A model generated the notes under the pieces. That model saw nothing but the letters and a program-made list of their open reading frames with translations, was not told the DNA's origin and searched no databases. DNA of 64,000 nt from JAUIAI01 sp050633665 (GTDB lineage: Bacteria; Pseudomonadota; Gammaproteobacteria; Burkholderiales; Burkholderiaceae_E). The translations under genes were made by a program, and so were the position numbers. This document shows, one piece after another, positions 25,910 through 34,834 of the stretch; the stretch's first letter is position 1, and each line of letters starts with the position of its first letter. The stretch lies in the NCBI GenBank assembly GCA_050633665.1, contig JBOEGY010000004.1:1-64000 (forward strand), given 5' to 3'.

Positions 25910-26985
25910 ATCGCACATTGATGATTATGGCTGGTGGCACCGGTGGACACGTCATGCCCGGTCTGGCCGTCGCGCATGAAATGCGTGCCCGCAACTGGCA
26001 GGTTGTCTGGTTGGGCAATCCGGGCAGCATGGAAAGCGAGTTGGTCCCGCGCGAGGGTATCCCGATGCAGTGGGTGCGCTTTGGTGGATTGCGCGGCAAA
26101 GGCCTGATGCGCAAACTGTTGCTGCCGCTTAATCTGCTGCGGGCTTTCTGGCAGAGTATTGTGGCCTTACGCGCCACCCGGCCCAATGTGGTTCTGGGCA
26201 TGGGCGGTTATGTTGCTTTTCCTGGCGGGATGATGGCTGTTTTGCTGAACCGGCCGCTGGTGATCCATGAGCAAAATTCGGTTGCCGGGCTGACCAACAA
26301 AGTGTTGGCAAAAATTGCCGACCGGGTTCTTGAGGCTTTTCCGGGGGCTCTGCCCGGCGCTGTGCATTGCGGTAATCCGGTGCGCGCAGCCATTCTCAGC
26401 CATGACAATCCGGTCGCGCGGATCAAGAGCCGTGACGGGCGTCTGAGTGTGGTGGTGATTGGCGGCAGTCAGGGGGCCAGAGTGCTCAATGAAACACTGC
26501 CCGCAGCCCTGGCAGCTATCGCGCCGGATCAACGACCTGCTGTCTTGCATCAGTGTGGCCGCGGCAACGAACAAAGCGTCAGTCAGGCTTATCAGGAATC
26601 CGGCGTTGAGGCGCAAGTGGCTGAATTCATTGATGATGTTGCCAGTGCTTACCATCAGGCCGATCTGGTGGTTTGTCGTGCGGGCGCGATGACGGTTGCC
26701 GAACTGGCGGCGGTTGGCGTTGCCAGCGTACTCGTGCCTTTCCCGTTCGCGGTGGACGATCACCAGACAGGGAACGCGCAATATTTGTCCAGCCGGGGCG
26801 CTGCAATCCTGATGCCGCAACCCGATTTCAACGCCAGCTCATTGAGTCAGGTATTGCTCAGCCTGACCCGTGACAGTCTGGCTGACATGGCGGGCGCGGC
26901 CAGAGCGGCAGCGCTGCCTGAAGCGACCCGTGTTGTTGCTGATACCTGCGAAGCGCTCGTTTCCGAGTCGGGAGTGAACGCATGA
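25906..26985 (+). CDS. murG: UDP-GlcNAc:undecaprenyl-PP-MurNAc-pentapeptide transferase MurG
   Basis: Peripheral membrane GT-B glycosyltransferase converting lipid I to lipid II. Visible are MAGGTGGHVMPGLAVA at the N-terminus, LGMGGYVAFPGG, IHEQNSVAGLTNKVLAK, GGSQGARVLNETLP and CRAGAMTVAELAAVG with PFPFAVDDHQTGNA in the donor site. 359 residues, normal. Overlaps ftsW and murC by four bases each. Confidence 0.96.
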   Translation: MNRTLMIMAGGTGGHVMPGLAVAHEMRARNWQVVWLGNPGSMESELVPREGIPMQWVRFGGLRGKGLMRKLLLPLNLLRAFWQSIVALRATRPNVVLGMGGYVAFPGGMMAVLLNRPLVIHEQNSVAGLTNKVLAKIADRVLEAFPGALPGAVHCGNPVRAAILSHDNPVARIKSRDGRLSVVVIGGSQGARVLNETLPAALAAIAPDQRPAVLHQCGRGNEQSVSQAYQESGVEAQVAEFIDDVASAYHQADLVVCRAGAMTVAELAAVGVASVLVPFPFAVDDHQTGNAQYLSSRGAAILMPQPDFNASSLSQVLLSLTRDSLADMAGAARAAALPEATRVVADTCEALVSESGVNA

Positions 26986-28373
26986 AACACAAGGTACGTC
27001 ACATTCACTTTGTCGGAATCGGCGGGGTCGGCATGAGTGGTATTGCCGAGGTTCTGTTGAATCTGGACTACACCATCAGCGGCTCAGATCTTGCGGCAAA
27101 CGCGGCGACACATCGCCTGAGCTCGCTGGGCGCGACAATCTTCTTCGATCATTCGGCCCAGAATATCGATGGGGCTGACTGCGTAGTGACTTCGACTGCG
27201 GTCGTGAGCAACAACCCCGAGGTGGTCGCTGCCCGTAGTCGGCAGATCCCGGTGGTGCCGCGAGCACTAATGCTGGCTGAGTTGATGAAGCTCAAGCAAG
27301 GAGTTGCCATTGCCGGAACCCATGGCAAGACGACGACAACCAGTCTGGTTGCGATGGTTTTGGCACAAGGCGGACTGGATCCGACCTTTGTCATCGGTGG
27401 TCGCCTGATCAGCGCCGGCGCGAATGCCCGGCTGGGTGCCGGGGATTTTATTGTGGTCGAGGCCGATGAGTCAGACGCCTCGTTCCTGAATCTGTCGCCC
27501 ATGATCGCCGTCATCACCAATATTGACGCAGATCACATGGAAACCTATGGGCATGACTTTGCCCGCCTGCGTCAGTCGTTTGTTGACTTTACCCAGCGTC
27601 TGCCGTTTTATGGCATGGCCATGCTCTGTATTGATGACCCGCATGTGCGCGAAATCATGCCGTTTATTTCCAAGCCGATCCTGACTTACGGATTGTCGGA
27701 CGAGGCGCAACTGCAAGCTGTAGAGGTTCGCCCTGACGGCACCGGTATGCGGTTTACTGTCATGCGTGATGGTGAAGAGCGTGGTGAGGTTCGGCTTAAC
27801 GCGCCGGGTTTGCACAATGTTCAGAATGCGCTGGCGGCTATTGCCGTGGGACATGAACTTAGCGTTCCCGATGCCGCGATTGCTACCGCACTGGCTCATT
27901 TCAACGGGGTTGGCCGACGTTTTCAAGCCTACGGCAGTATTCCGCTGGCCAAGGGCGGCTCTTTTGTGCTGGTCGATGACTATGCCCATCACCCGGTGGA
28001 GTTGGCTGCCACCTTGCAAGCCGCGCGCGGCGCCTATCCAGATAAGCGGATCCTGATGGCGTTTCAGCCGCATCGTTACACTCGCACTCGCGATCTGTTT
28101 GAGGACTTTGTATCCGTGTTGTCGCAGGCCGATGCCTTGTTGTTGACCGAGGTCTACCCGGCCGGCGAGGTGCCGATTGTCGCTGCCGATGGCAGGGCGC
28201 TGGCGCGTGCTATCCGGGTCGCTGGCAAACTGGAGCCGGTTTTTGTCGAAGAAATCTCCACCTTGCCCGTTGCTATTCTGGATGCCGCCCGTGACGGTGA
28301 TGTTGTGATCACGCTTGGAGCCGGGTCGGTTGGTTCCACCGCGGCTGCTGTTCGGGAGCTGGCGCATGGCTAA
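26982..28373 (+). CDS. murC: UDP-MurNAc:L-alanine ligase MurC
   Basis: First amino-acid ligase of the stem peptide. N-terminal HFVGIGGVGMSGIAEVL binds UDP; P-loop GTHGKTTTTSLVAMVL; then EADESDASFL, VITNIDADHMETYG, DDYAHHPVELAATL and FQPHRYTRTRDL. 463 residues. Overlaps murG by four bases and ddl by eight, so it sits within the translationally coupled run. Confidence 0.96.
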   Translation: MKHKVRHIHFVGIGGVGMSGIAEVLLNLDYTISGSDLAANAATHRLSSLGATIFFDHSAQNIDGADCVVTSTAVVSNNPEVVAARSRQIPVVPRALMLAELMKLKQGVAIAGTHGKTTTTSLVAMVLAQGGLDPTFVIGGRLISAGANARLGAGDFIVVEADESDASFLNLSPMIAVITNIDADHMETYGHDFARLRQSFVDFTQRLPFYGMAMLCIDDPHVREIMPFISKPILTYGLSDEAQLQAVEVRPDGTGMRFTVMRDGEERGEVRLNAPGLHNVQNALAAIAVGHELSVPDAAIATALAHFNGVGRRFQAYGSIPLAKGGSFVLVDDYAHHPVELAATLQAARGAYPDKRILMAFQPHRYTRTRDLFEDFVSVLSQADALLLTEVYPAGEVPIVAADGRALARAIRVAGKLEPVFVEEISTLPVAILDAARDGDVVITLGAGSVGSTAAAVRELAHG

Positions 28374-29385
28374 ACCGGTGCTGACAACTTTGCGTGGTTC
28401 ATCTGCACGAACCCGGTTCGGTAAAGTCGCGGTGATGATGGGTGGCGTCTCAGCTGAACGCGAGATTTCGCTGATGTCCGGTTCAATGGTGTTGATGGCC
28501 TTGAATCGACAAGGGGTTCATGCTTTTGCGTTCGATCCGGCTGACCGAAGTCTGGCCGAACTGGTTGCGGGCGGATATGAACGGGTCTTTATCGCCTTAC
28601 ACGGTCGGTTTGGCGAAGACGGCACCGTACAAGGTGCTTTGGAAATGCTCCGGGTTCCTTATACCGGGGCCGGCGTAATGGCTTCATCGATTGCTATTGA
28701 CAAAGTGATGACCAAACGCATCTGGCAGACCCATCAATTGCCAACACCTGCGTTTGAAATAATCAATAGTCCGGAGTCAGCGGCGCAGGCCTGGCAGTCT
28801 CTGGGCGGACCTTGCGTGGTCAAGCCGTTTCGGGAAGGGTCAACCCTGGGGCTGTCGAAAGTAATGCGAGCTGCCGACATGACCAGTGCATGGCGACTGG
28901 CGGCGGGCTTTCATGACGACGTGATGGCTGAGCAATGCATTGTCGGGCGCGAATTGACTGTGTCGATCATTGGTACGGGCGACCAGGCACGCGCACTACC
29001 AGTGATTGAAATCAAGGCGCCCAGTGGCAACTACGATTACCAGCACAAGTATTTCACTGATGACACTGAGTACCTGTGCCCGGCGCCGTTATCGGCCGCG
29101 CTGACAGAGCAGATTCAGGCGATCTCGCTAAAAGCCTATCACGCGGTGGGCTGTGAGGGCTGGGCGCGGGTCGATTTCATGCTCGACCAGGACGACAAAC
29201 CATGGTTGCTTGAGATCAATACTTCGCCCGGTATGACGGATCACTCGCTGGTGCCGATGGCTGCTGCGGCTGACGGAATCTCATATGACGAACTGGTTGC
29301 ACAGATTCTCGCAACAGCGTCGCTGAAAGTGGCAACGCCGGATCTGTCTGCCAGTGGTCTGACGCCCTCGGGAGAATCAAACTGA
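28366..29385 (+). CDS. ddl: D-alanine:D-alanine ligase
   Basis: ATP-grasp ligase making D-Ala-D-Ala for MurF. 339 residues from the ATG at 28366; GGGAG lies just upstream and the ATG overlaps the murC stop by eight bases. An ORF start at 28315 inside murC is not needed. Family motifs: VMMGGVSAEREISLMSG, ALHGRFGEDGTVQGALE, YTGAGVMASSIAIDK, VVKPFREGSTLGLSKV and LEINTSPGMTDHSLVP. This is the DdlB type located in dcw clusters. The stop overlaps the ftsQ start (TGATG). Confidence 0.95.
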   Translation: MAKPVLTTLRGSSARTRFGKVAVMMGGVSAEREISLMSGSMVLMALNRQGVHAFAFDPADRSLAELVAGGYERVFIALHGRFGEDGTVQGALEMLRVPYTGAGVMASSIAIDKVMTKRIWQTHQLPTPAFEIINSPESAAQAWQSLGGPCVVKPFREGSTLGLSKVMRAADMTSAWRLAAGFHDDVMAEQCIVGRELTVSIIGTGDQARALPVIEIKAPSGNYDYQHKYFTDDTEYLCPAPLSAALTEQIQAISLKAYHAVGCEGWARVDFMLDQDDKPWLLEINTSPGMTDHSLVPMAAAADGISYDELVAQILATASLKVATPDLSASGLTPSGESN

Positions 29386-30743
29386 TGGGCTTATGGCATA
29401 ACCCGCGCCTGTTGGCGTTAGTCGCCAATGGCCTGATTGGTCTGGCCGTGGTGATCCTGCTCGGCGCAGCCAGCGGCTGGTTGATCAGTCAGCCCTATTT
29501 CGAGTTGCGCCATGTACAACTGGGCGCCGCGCCGGGCAGCGCAATGCGTCATGTCAATAAAGACACTCTGATAGAAACCGTGCGCCAAGCGCCCTCTGGC
29601 AATTTCTTTACGGTCGATATGAATACGATCAAAGAAGTGGTCCAGCAAGTGCCATGGGTTCGTAAGGCAACGGTTCGGCGCCTCTGGCCTGACACCCTGG
29701 TTGTGATGATCGAAGAGCATCGTGCGGCCGCGCTATGGGAAGACAGTCGTCTGGTCAGTGTTTACGGCGAGTTGTTCAGTGCCAATCTGGATGAGGCTGT
29801 TGAGGACGGACCGCTACCTCAACTGGGCGGGCCGGACGGCAGCGAACATGAAGTGATGAGTCGTTTTCAAGAGATTCAGGCCGTCGTGTCGCCACTAGGC
29901 GTGCAACCAGTCGCGGTTAACCTGTCAGCCCGGCTGGCCTGGACCGCGAAGCTGGACGACGGCACTGAGTTGCTGATCGGCAAAGATCGCGGTGTGCCTA
30001 TCGCCGAACGGATTGGCCGCTGGGTGGAGTCCTACCCCCTGGTCACCGAGCGGATGCAGCGTCTGGCGTCAGTCATCGACTTACGATATCCCAACGGATA
30101 TGCGGTTCGCTCGCTTGAGATGCTCGCCGATGCGTTCAGTGCCGAAGCACTAGCCGATGAGCCTCGTGCCGACGATCAGCCAACCGCTGTGATGGCGGCT
30201 CTGACGACCGGGTCCGCGACCAAGAGCAAAAAGGCGCGTGAATCTCGCCCGACGGTCAAGACCGCTCTGGCCACACCTTCCAGTAAAGCCGCGAGCGCGA
30301 AAGCAGCGGCGAGAGCAAAGGCAAAGGCTAAAGCGAAAGCCAAGGCGAGAGCAAACGCCAAGGCCAAGGCAAGAGCAAACGCCAAGGCTAAAGCGCAGGC
30401 TAAAGCAAAGGCCAAAGCCAAGGCCAAAGCCATCGCGGCGGCGAAGGCAAAAGCGAAGACGAACGCAGCCCGCGCGGCGGCCTCCCGCAAAAAAACGGCC
30501 ACCGCCGATAAGCGGACGATCGCGGAGATTCGCCGAGCCGCGACCCGTAAAGCGGCGGCTCGTGATGCTGCGCGAAGCCGGGCGGCAGCCAAGGCCAGAC
30601 TGAAAGCAAGGGGCAAGCAGTCACGCGTCGATGACTGGCAGATTCAACCGAGTCAACTGATTCAAACGACCAGATTATTCGCACACACCGGTGTGGTGAG
30701 TGGTCCGGACTATCAATTCAACAAGTATTGGGCAGGCGCATGA
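29385..30743 (+). CDS. ftsQ: Cell division protein FtsQ with long Lys/Ala-repeat C-terminal tail
   Basis: Divisome scaffold. A short cytoplasmic end, one membrane segment (about 13-34), a POTRA domain (about 38-118, with VPWVRKATVRRLWPDTLVVMIEEHRAAALW) and the beta domain up to about residue 245 (VIDLRYPNGYAVRS) are normal. FtsQ usually ends near there. Here the frame continues for about 200 residues: an Ala/Lys/Arg repeat tract (about 299-415, AKAKAKAKARANAK-type units, histone H1-like) and then an ordinary-looking end, VDDWQIQPSQLIQTT to residue 452. The frame reaches the ftsA overlap without a shift, so the tail is genuine coding sequence. By topology it would be periplasmic. Confidence 0.92.
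   Translation: MGLWHNPRLLALVANGLIGLAVVILLGAASGWLISQPYFELRHVQLGAAPGSAMRHVNKDTLIETVRQAPSGNFFTVDMNTIKEVVQQVPWVRKATVRRLWPDTLVVMIEEHRAAALWEDSRLVSVYGELFSANLDEAVEDGPLPQLGGPDGSEHEVMSRFQEIQAVVSPLGVQPVAVNLSARLAWTAKLDDGTELLIGKDRGVPIAERIGRWVESYPLVTERMQRLASVIDLRYPNGYAVRSLEMLADAFSAEALADEPRADDQPTAVMAALTTGSATKSKKARESRPTVKTALATPSSKAASAKAAARAKAKAKAKAKARANAKAKARANAKAKAQAKAKAKAKAKAIAAAKAKAKTNAARAAASRKKTATADKRTIAEIRRAATRKAAARDAARSRAAAKARLKARGKQSRVDDWQIQPSQLIQTTRLFAHTGVVSGPDYQFNKYWAGA
30296..30465 (+). repeat. Imperfect tandem repeats inside ftsQ
   Basis: GCC/AAG/GCT/AAA codons repeat with occasional AGA and AAC codons. A unit of about 24 bases, GCCAAGGC-AGAGCAAAC, occurs twice in tandem around 30340-30390. It encodes the Lys/Ala tract of FtsQ and is a likely site for length variation by slippage. 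Confidence 0.7.
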
Positions 30744-31972
30744 CCCGCGACTCCAGAAACCTGATTGTGGGCCTCGATATTGGCACGTCGAAAGTCGTGG
30801 CAATGGTTGCAGAAGTTCTCAGCAATGATCGTTTTGAAGTGGTCGGCATTGGTGAGCATGCCAGCCGCGGCCTCAAGCGAGGTGTCGTTGCCAACATCGA
30901 AAGCACGGTTGATTCCATTCAGCGGGCCTTGCAGGAAGCGGAGGTGATGTGTGATTGCAAGATCGGTAATGTCTATACCGGTATTGCAGGCAGCCATATT
31001 CTGGGGTTCAACTCCAGCGGTATGGTGGCGATCAAGGACAAGGAAGTCACTGAAAGCGATATGGCGCGGGTGCTTGAGACGGCCAAGGCTGTCAATATTC
31101 CGACGGATCAGGAAGTGATTCACGTGTTGCCGCAGGAATTCATCATTGACGGGCAGGAAGATATCCGTGAGCCGCTTGGTATGAATGGCGTGCGACTCGA
31201 AGTTCGCGTTCATATCGTGACCGGCGCGGTTTCTGCTGTGCAGAATATCGTCAAATGCGTGCGTCGCTGCGGGCTGGAAGTTCAGGACCTGGTTCTGCAA
31301 CCGCTAGCTTCCAGCCGGGCCGTACTGACAGAAGATGAAAAAGAGCTGGGTGTGGCGCTGGTCGATATCGGCGGTGGCACGACTGATATCGCCATTTTTA
31401 CCGGCGGGGCAATTCGCCATACGGCGGTGATTCCGATGGCCGGTGATCAAATCACCAATGACATTGCGATGGCACTGCGCACCCCGACCCCGGAGGCCGA
31501 AGACATCAAGGTTCGCTTTGGTATTGCCAAAGGCATTCTGGCCTCGCCGTCAGACAAGATAGAAGTGCCGGGTCTGGGTGACCGGCCACCACGCGAATTG
31601 TCGCGTCAGACGCTTGCCGGCGTCATTGAGCCGCGCGTTGAAGAGTTGTTTGCGTTCGCGCAGCAAAAGATTCGTGAGTCCGGTTACGAGGAATTGCTTT
31701 CCTCCGGCATCGTGCTCACCGGAGGAACCAGCGGGATGCAGGGAATGGTCGAGCTGGCCGAAGACGTATTTTTGAAACCTGTTCGCATCGGCAGTCCGGT
31801 CTATCACGGCCCGCTGTCCGATGTCGTGAGCTCGCCGCGGTATGCGACGGCAGTTGGCCTGCTTGAAGAAGCCTGCCAGCAAAGGCAGAGCGGTCGCCAT
31901 GCGGCCGAAATGTCAGCCTCGTTTACCGATGTGCTCAAGCGCATGAAGAACTGGTTTCTTCGCAGCTTCTGA
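30740..31972 (+). CDS. ftsA: Cell division protein FtsA
   Basis: Actin-like ATPase that anchors FtsZ to the membrane. 410 residues. IVGLDIGTSKVVAMVAEV (phosphate 1), VALVDIGGGTTDIAIFTGG (phosphate 2) and GIVLTGGTSGMQGMVELAE (adenosine) are present, and the last residues, MKNWFLRSF, form the amphipathic membrane-targeting helix. Start chosen as the ATG overlapping the ftsQ stop (ATGA, 30740-30743); an ATG four codons earlier is possible. Confidence 0.95.
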   Translation: MTRDSRNLIVGLDIGTSKVVAMVAEVLSNDRFEVVGIGEHASRGLKRGVVANIESTVDSIQRALQEAEVMCDCKIGNVYTGIAGSHILGFNSSGMVAIKDKEVTESDMARVLETAKAVNIPTDQEVIHVLPQEFIIDGQEDIREPLGMNGVRLEVRVHIVTGAVSAVQNIVKCVRRCGLEVQDLVLQPLASSRAVLTEDEKELGVALVDIGGGTTDIAIFTGGAIRHTAVIPMAGDQITNDIAMALRTPTPEAEDIKVRFGIAKGILASPSDKIEVPGLGDRPPRELSRQTLAGVIEPRVEELFAFAQQKIRESGYEELLSSGIVLTGGTSGMQGMVELAEDVFLKPVRIGSPVYHGPLSDVVSSPRYATAVGLLEEACQQRQSGRHAAEMSASFTDVLKRMKNWFLRSF

Positions 31973-32068
31973 TGGAACAACGATATGACTCAAAACGGGC
32001 TATACCGGGGTTCTTCAGATTTTTTCTCACTTCACTTCACTAAACAGTAACAGCAGGAGGTCTACACC

Positions 32069-33247
32069 ATGAGTTTCGAAATGATTGAAAACGAGATCGA
32101 CGGTGCCAACATTAAGGTTGTTGGTATTGGCGGCGCTGGCGGCAACGCGGTTAACCACATGATCGAAGGCGGCGTACAAGGCGTTGCGTTCATCGCTATC
32201 AATACTGACAAGCAGGCGCTCAAGCGTTCGCTCGCCACCAAGACGATTCAGCTAGGTGGCCAGGGGCTGGGTGCCGGTGCTCGTCCGGACGCCGGTCGTG
32301 ATGCAGCCGAGGCTGAGCGCGAGCGTATTCGGGAAGAGCTGGAAGGCGCCAACATGGTGTTCCTGACTGCTGGTATGGGTAAGGGCACCGGTACAGGCGC
32401 TTCGCCGGTGGTTGCAGAGGTTGCCAAAGAGCTGGGAATTCTGACCGTTGGCGTCGTGACCAAGCCTTTCGATTTCGAAGGCAAGAAGAAGATGCAAACC
32501 GCTGATGCGGGCATCGACAATCTGGTCGAGCTGGTCGATTCACTGATCGTGGTGTTGAACCAGAACCTGTTCTCGGTGATGGACGAAGATGCCAGCCTGG
32601 AAGATGCTTTCAAGCGTGCTGATGACGTGTTGAACAACGCGGTTGCCGGTATTGCCGAAATCATTAATGTTCCCGGCCTGGTTAACGTTGACTTCGCTGA
32701 CGTGCAGACTGTCATGACCGACAAAGGCAAAGCCATGATGGGTATTGGTGAGGCAACCGGTCTTGACCGCGCCCGCCTTGCTGCTGAACAGGCTGTGGCT
32801 TCACCGTTGCTTGACGGGGTTGATCTGTCCGGTGCCAAGGGTGTGATCGTAAACATCACGGCCAATCGTAGCCTCAAGCTGCGTGAGACCAATGAGGTGA
32901 TCAACACCATCAAGGCCTTCTGCGCAGAAGACGCCACCATTATTCACGGTACGGTGTTCAACGAAGACATGGCTGACAGTCTGCGGGTAACCGTTGTTGC
33001 TACCGGCATTGGCAAGAAAGCCAAACCGGTTCTGGTTCCGGCCAGCCGCACGGGTACTGACGATGCCATCGGCGAAATGCCTACGATGGGCAATCCCGAG
33101 AGTCAGGCTGGCTTCGACAAGTACGATCAGCCAGCCGTCTGGCGCAGCCCGCGTGACAAGCAGGCTGCCAGTCAGGTCAAGAACCTGGAAGACAACGGGG
33201 TCGAGCGTTTTGACATCCCGGCTTTCCTGCGTCGCCAAGCTGACTGA
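32069..33247 (+). CDS. ftsZ: Cell division GTPase FtsZ
   Basis: Tubulin homologue forming the Z ring. 392 residues. VVGIGGAGGNAVNHM opens the GTPase domain and NTDKQAL and the T7 loop region (VDFADVQTVM) are normal. The tubulin signature reads MGKGTGTGASP instead of the usual MGGGTGTGAAP, with Lys105 replacing the second Gly. The C-terminal peptide FDIPAFLRRQAD, which binds FtsA and ZipA-type partners, matches Burkholderiales. AGGAGG (32055-32060) lies eight bases ahead of the ATG. A 95-base gap from ftsA may hold an ftsZ promoter. Confidence 0.96.
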   Translation: MSFEMIENEIDGANIKVVGIGGAGGNAVNHMIEGGVQGVAFIAINTDKQALKRSLATKTIQLGGQGLGAGARPDAGRDAAEAERERIREELEGANMVFLTAGMGKGTGTGASPVVAEVAKELGILTVGVVTKPFDFEGKKKMQTADAGIDNLVELVDSLIVVLNQNLFSVMDEDASLEDAFKRADDVLNNAVAGIAEIINVPGLVNVDFADVQTVMTDKGKAMMGIGEATGLDRARLAAEQAVASPLLDGVDLSGAKGVIVNITANRSLKLRETNEVINTIKAFCAEDATIIHGTVFNEDMADSLRVTVVATGIGKKAKPVLVPASRTGTDDAIGEMPTMGNPESQAGFDKYDQPAVWRSPRDKQAASQVKNLEDNGVERFDIPAFLRRQAD

Positions 33248-33280
33248 TCGGTTTCGCAGACTGACCTGTTGAAGTGAGAA

Positions 33281-33313
33281 TCTGCCCGGGCATAACCATT
33301 TAGCCCGGGCAGA
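33281..33313 (+). other. Strong hairpin between ftsZ and the peroxiredoxin gene
   Basis: TCTGCCCGGGC (33281-33291) and GCCCGGGCAGA (33303-33313) are perfect 11-base inverted repeats with an 11-base loop. No T-run follows, so it is not a classical terminator. It may stabilise the ftsZ mRNA 3' end or limit readthrough into the next genes. Confidence 0.6.
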
Positions 33314-33393
33314 GATCACGCCGCTGCAATCAGAGGCAGCGTAAGATGCCGGCTGGTGCCGATCGGCGAGATCCTTCTACCCTGGAGAAAATG

Positions 33394-33876
33394 ATGATTA
33401 AAGTTGGAGACAACGTCCCTGATGCGACCCTCTACGAGATGGGCGAATCCGGCCCGTCCCCGGTAAAAGTGGGCGAGGCTGTCAAGGGCAAGAAAATTGC
33501 AGTGTTCGGGCTGCCGGGTGCTTTCACCCCAACCTGTTCAGCCAAGCACGTACCGGGTTTCGTGGAAGCTCACGGCGATTTGGCCGCCAAGGGCGTTGAC
33601 GAAATCTGGTGCAGCTCGGTCAATGATGCGTTTGTCATGGGCGCCTGGGGCAAAGACCAGGGCGCCGCCGGTAAAGTGCGCATGATGGGCGACGGCAGTG
33701 CCGACTGGACCAAAGCGATGGGGCTTGAACTGGACCTGATTGCTCGCGGCATGGGCGTGCGGTCACAGCGCTTTTCCATGATGCTCGATGATGGCAAAGT
33801 CACTCAGTTCAACCTCGAAGAGGGTGGCGGTTATGAGGTCTCGGACGCGCAAACCCTGCTCAAGCAGATTTCCTGA
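33394..33876 (+). CDS. Peroxiredoxin of the Prx5 type
   Basis: Thiol peroxidase reducing hydroperoxides. About 160 residues. The peroxidatic Cys is in GAFTPTCSAKHVPGF; a second Cys occurs in EIWCSSVNDAFVMGAWGKD. GGAG at 33384-33387 fits the ATG at 33394 best (33391 is also possible). Placement between ftsZ and lpxC is a recurrent Burkholderiales arrangement and helps to place the organism. No link to division is known. Confidence 0.9.
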   Translation: MIKVGDNVPDATLYEMGESGPSPVKVGEAVKGKKIAVFGLPGAFTPTCSAKHVPGFVEAHGDLAAKGVDEIWCSSVNDAFVMGAWGKDQGAAGKVRMMGDGSADWTKAMGLELDLIARGMGVRSQRFSMMLDDGKVTQFNLEEGGGYEVSDAQTLLKQIS

Positions 33877-33901
33877 CTGAACTGACCCGGGTTCGCCTGC
33901 C

Positions 33902-34825
33902 ATGCTCAGACAACGCACTATCAGATCAAAGGTTGTCGCCGAGGGTGTCGGCATGCACTCGGGCGACCGGGTTCAGCTCACGCTGCGTCCGGCCGAGCCG
34001 AATACCGGAGTGGTGTTTCACCGGACGGATCTGCCTGAGCCGGTCAGCATCCGGGCCCAGGCCGAGGCTGTCAACGAAACCGCGATGGCCTCGACCATCA
34101 CCCGAGAAACACCACACGGTCGGGTCAGGGTGCAAACAATTGAACACCTGATGTCGGCTTTGTCGGGCCTGGGTATCGACAATCTCCACGTGGATATCAC
34201 TGCCTCCGAAATCCCGATTCTCGATGGGTCGGCTGCGTCATTTGTCTACCTGATTCAAAACGTCGGGCTGATAGAACAACCGGCTGTTCGCAAGTTTATT
34301 CGGGTGCTCAAGCCGATCCGGGTTGGCGGCGAGGATAAATGGGCGCAACTGGAGCCGCACTTTGGCTTCAAGCTGAGTTTTGCGATTGATTTTGCTCACC
34401 CGGCAATCGATTCCACGTCTCAGGAAGTCGTGGTTGATTTCGACAAGGTTTCCTACATCGACAGTGTTGCCAAAGCCCGCACCTTCGGGTTCATGCAGGA
34501 TGTGGAAATGCTGCGCGATAAAGGCCTGGCCAAGGGAGGGAGTTTCGGTAATGCCATCGTCATGGATGAATACCGCGTACTCAATGATGAAGGCCTGCGT
34601 TCTGGTGACGAATTTGCCAAACACAAGGTGTTGGACGCGATCGGCGATCTTTATATTATCGGTGCGCCATTGCTGGCCGCCTACTCGGCGTTTCGGTCAG
34701 GGCACGCACTGAACAACGAGCTGATTCGGGCGCTGTTGGCCAATCAGTCTGCCTGGGAATGGGCAACCTTTAAGGAGCGCCGCGATGCGCCGCGTTTCTT
34801 CGGCCTGGACTGGGCTGCCGGCTAG
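33902..34825 (+). CDS. lpxC: UDP-3-O-acyl-N-acetylglucosamine deacetylase LpxC
   Basis: Zinc deacetylase for the first committed step of lipid A synthesis. 307 residues, normal. Zinc ligands are in TIEHLMSALSGLGIDN and in HKVLDAIGDLYIIG; EIPILDGSAASFVYLI, RTFGFMQDVEMLRDKGLAKGGS and the late FRSGHALNNELIRAL are family segments. Last gene of the dcw block here; the genes after it are not the usual secA-region neighbours, so synteny ends at this point. Confidence 0.96.
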   Translation: MLRQRTIRSKVVAEGVGMHSGDRVQLTLRPAEPNTGVVFHRTDLPEPVSIRAQAEAVNETAMASTITRETPHGRVRVQTIEHLMSALSGLGIDNLHVDITASEIPILDGSAASFVYLIQNVGLIEQPAVRKFIRVLKPIRVGGEDKWAQLEPHFGFKLSFAIDFAHPAIDSTSQEVVVDFDKVSYIDSVAKARTFGFMQDVEMLRDKGLAKGGSFGNAIVMDEYRVLNDEGLRSGDEFAKHKVLDAIGDLYIIGAPLLAAYSAFRSGHALNNELIRALLANQSAWEWATFKERRDAPRFFGLDWAAG

Positions 34826-34834
34826 CCCTGCCTG

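Noticed and set aside
27471..28367. 298-residue open frame on the minus strand over murC
   Set aside because: Same reason: a shadow of a certain gene in high-GC DNA.
30176..30616. Ala/Leu/Phe-rich minus-strand frame opposite the ftsQ repeat tract
   Set aside because: Lys and Arg codons read backwards give Leu, Phe and Ala; it is a by-product of the repeats and not a membrane protein gene.
30280..30743. FtsQ tail as the product of a frameshift
   Set aside because: Codon periodicity continues, the end part is ordinary protein sequence, and the stop lands exactly in the ATGA overlap with ftsA.
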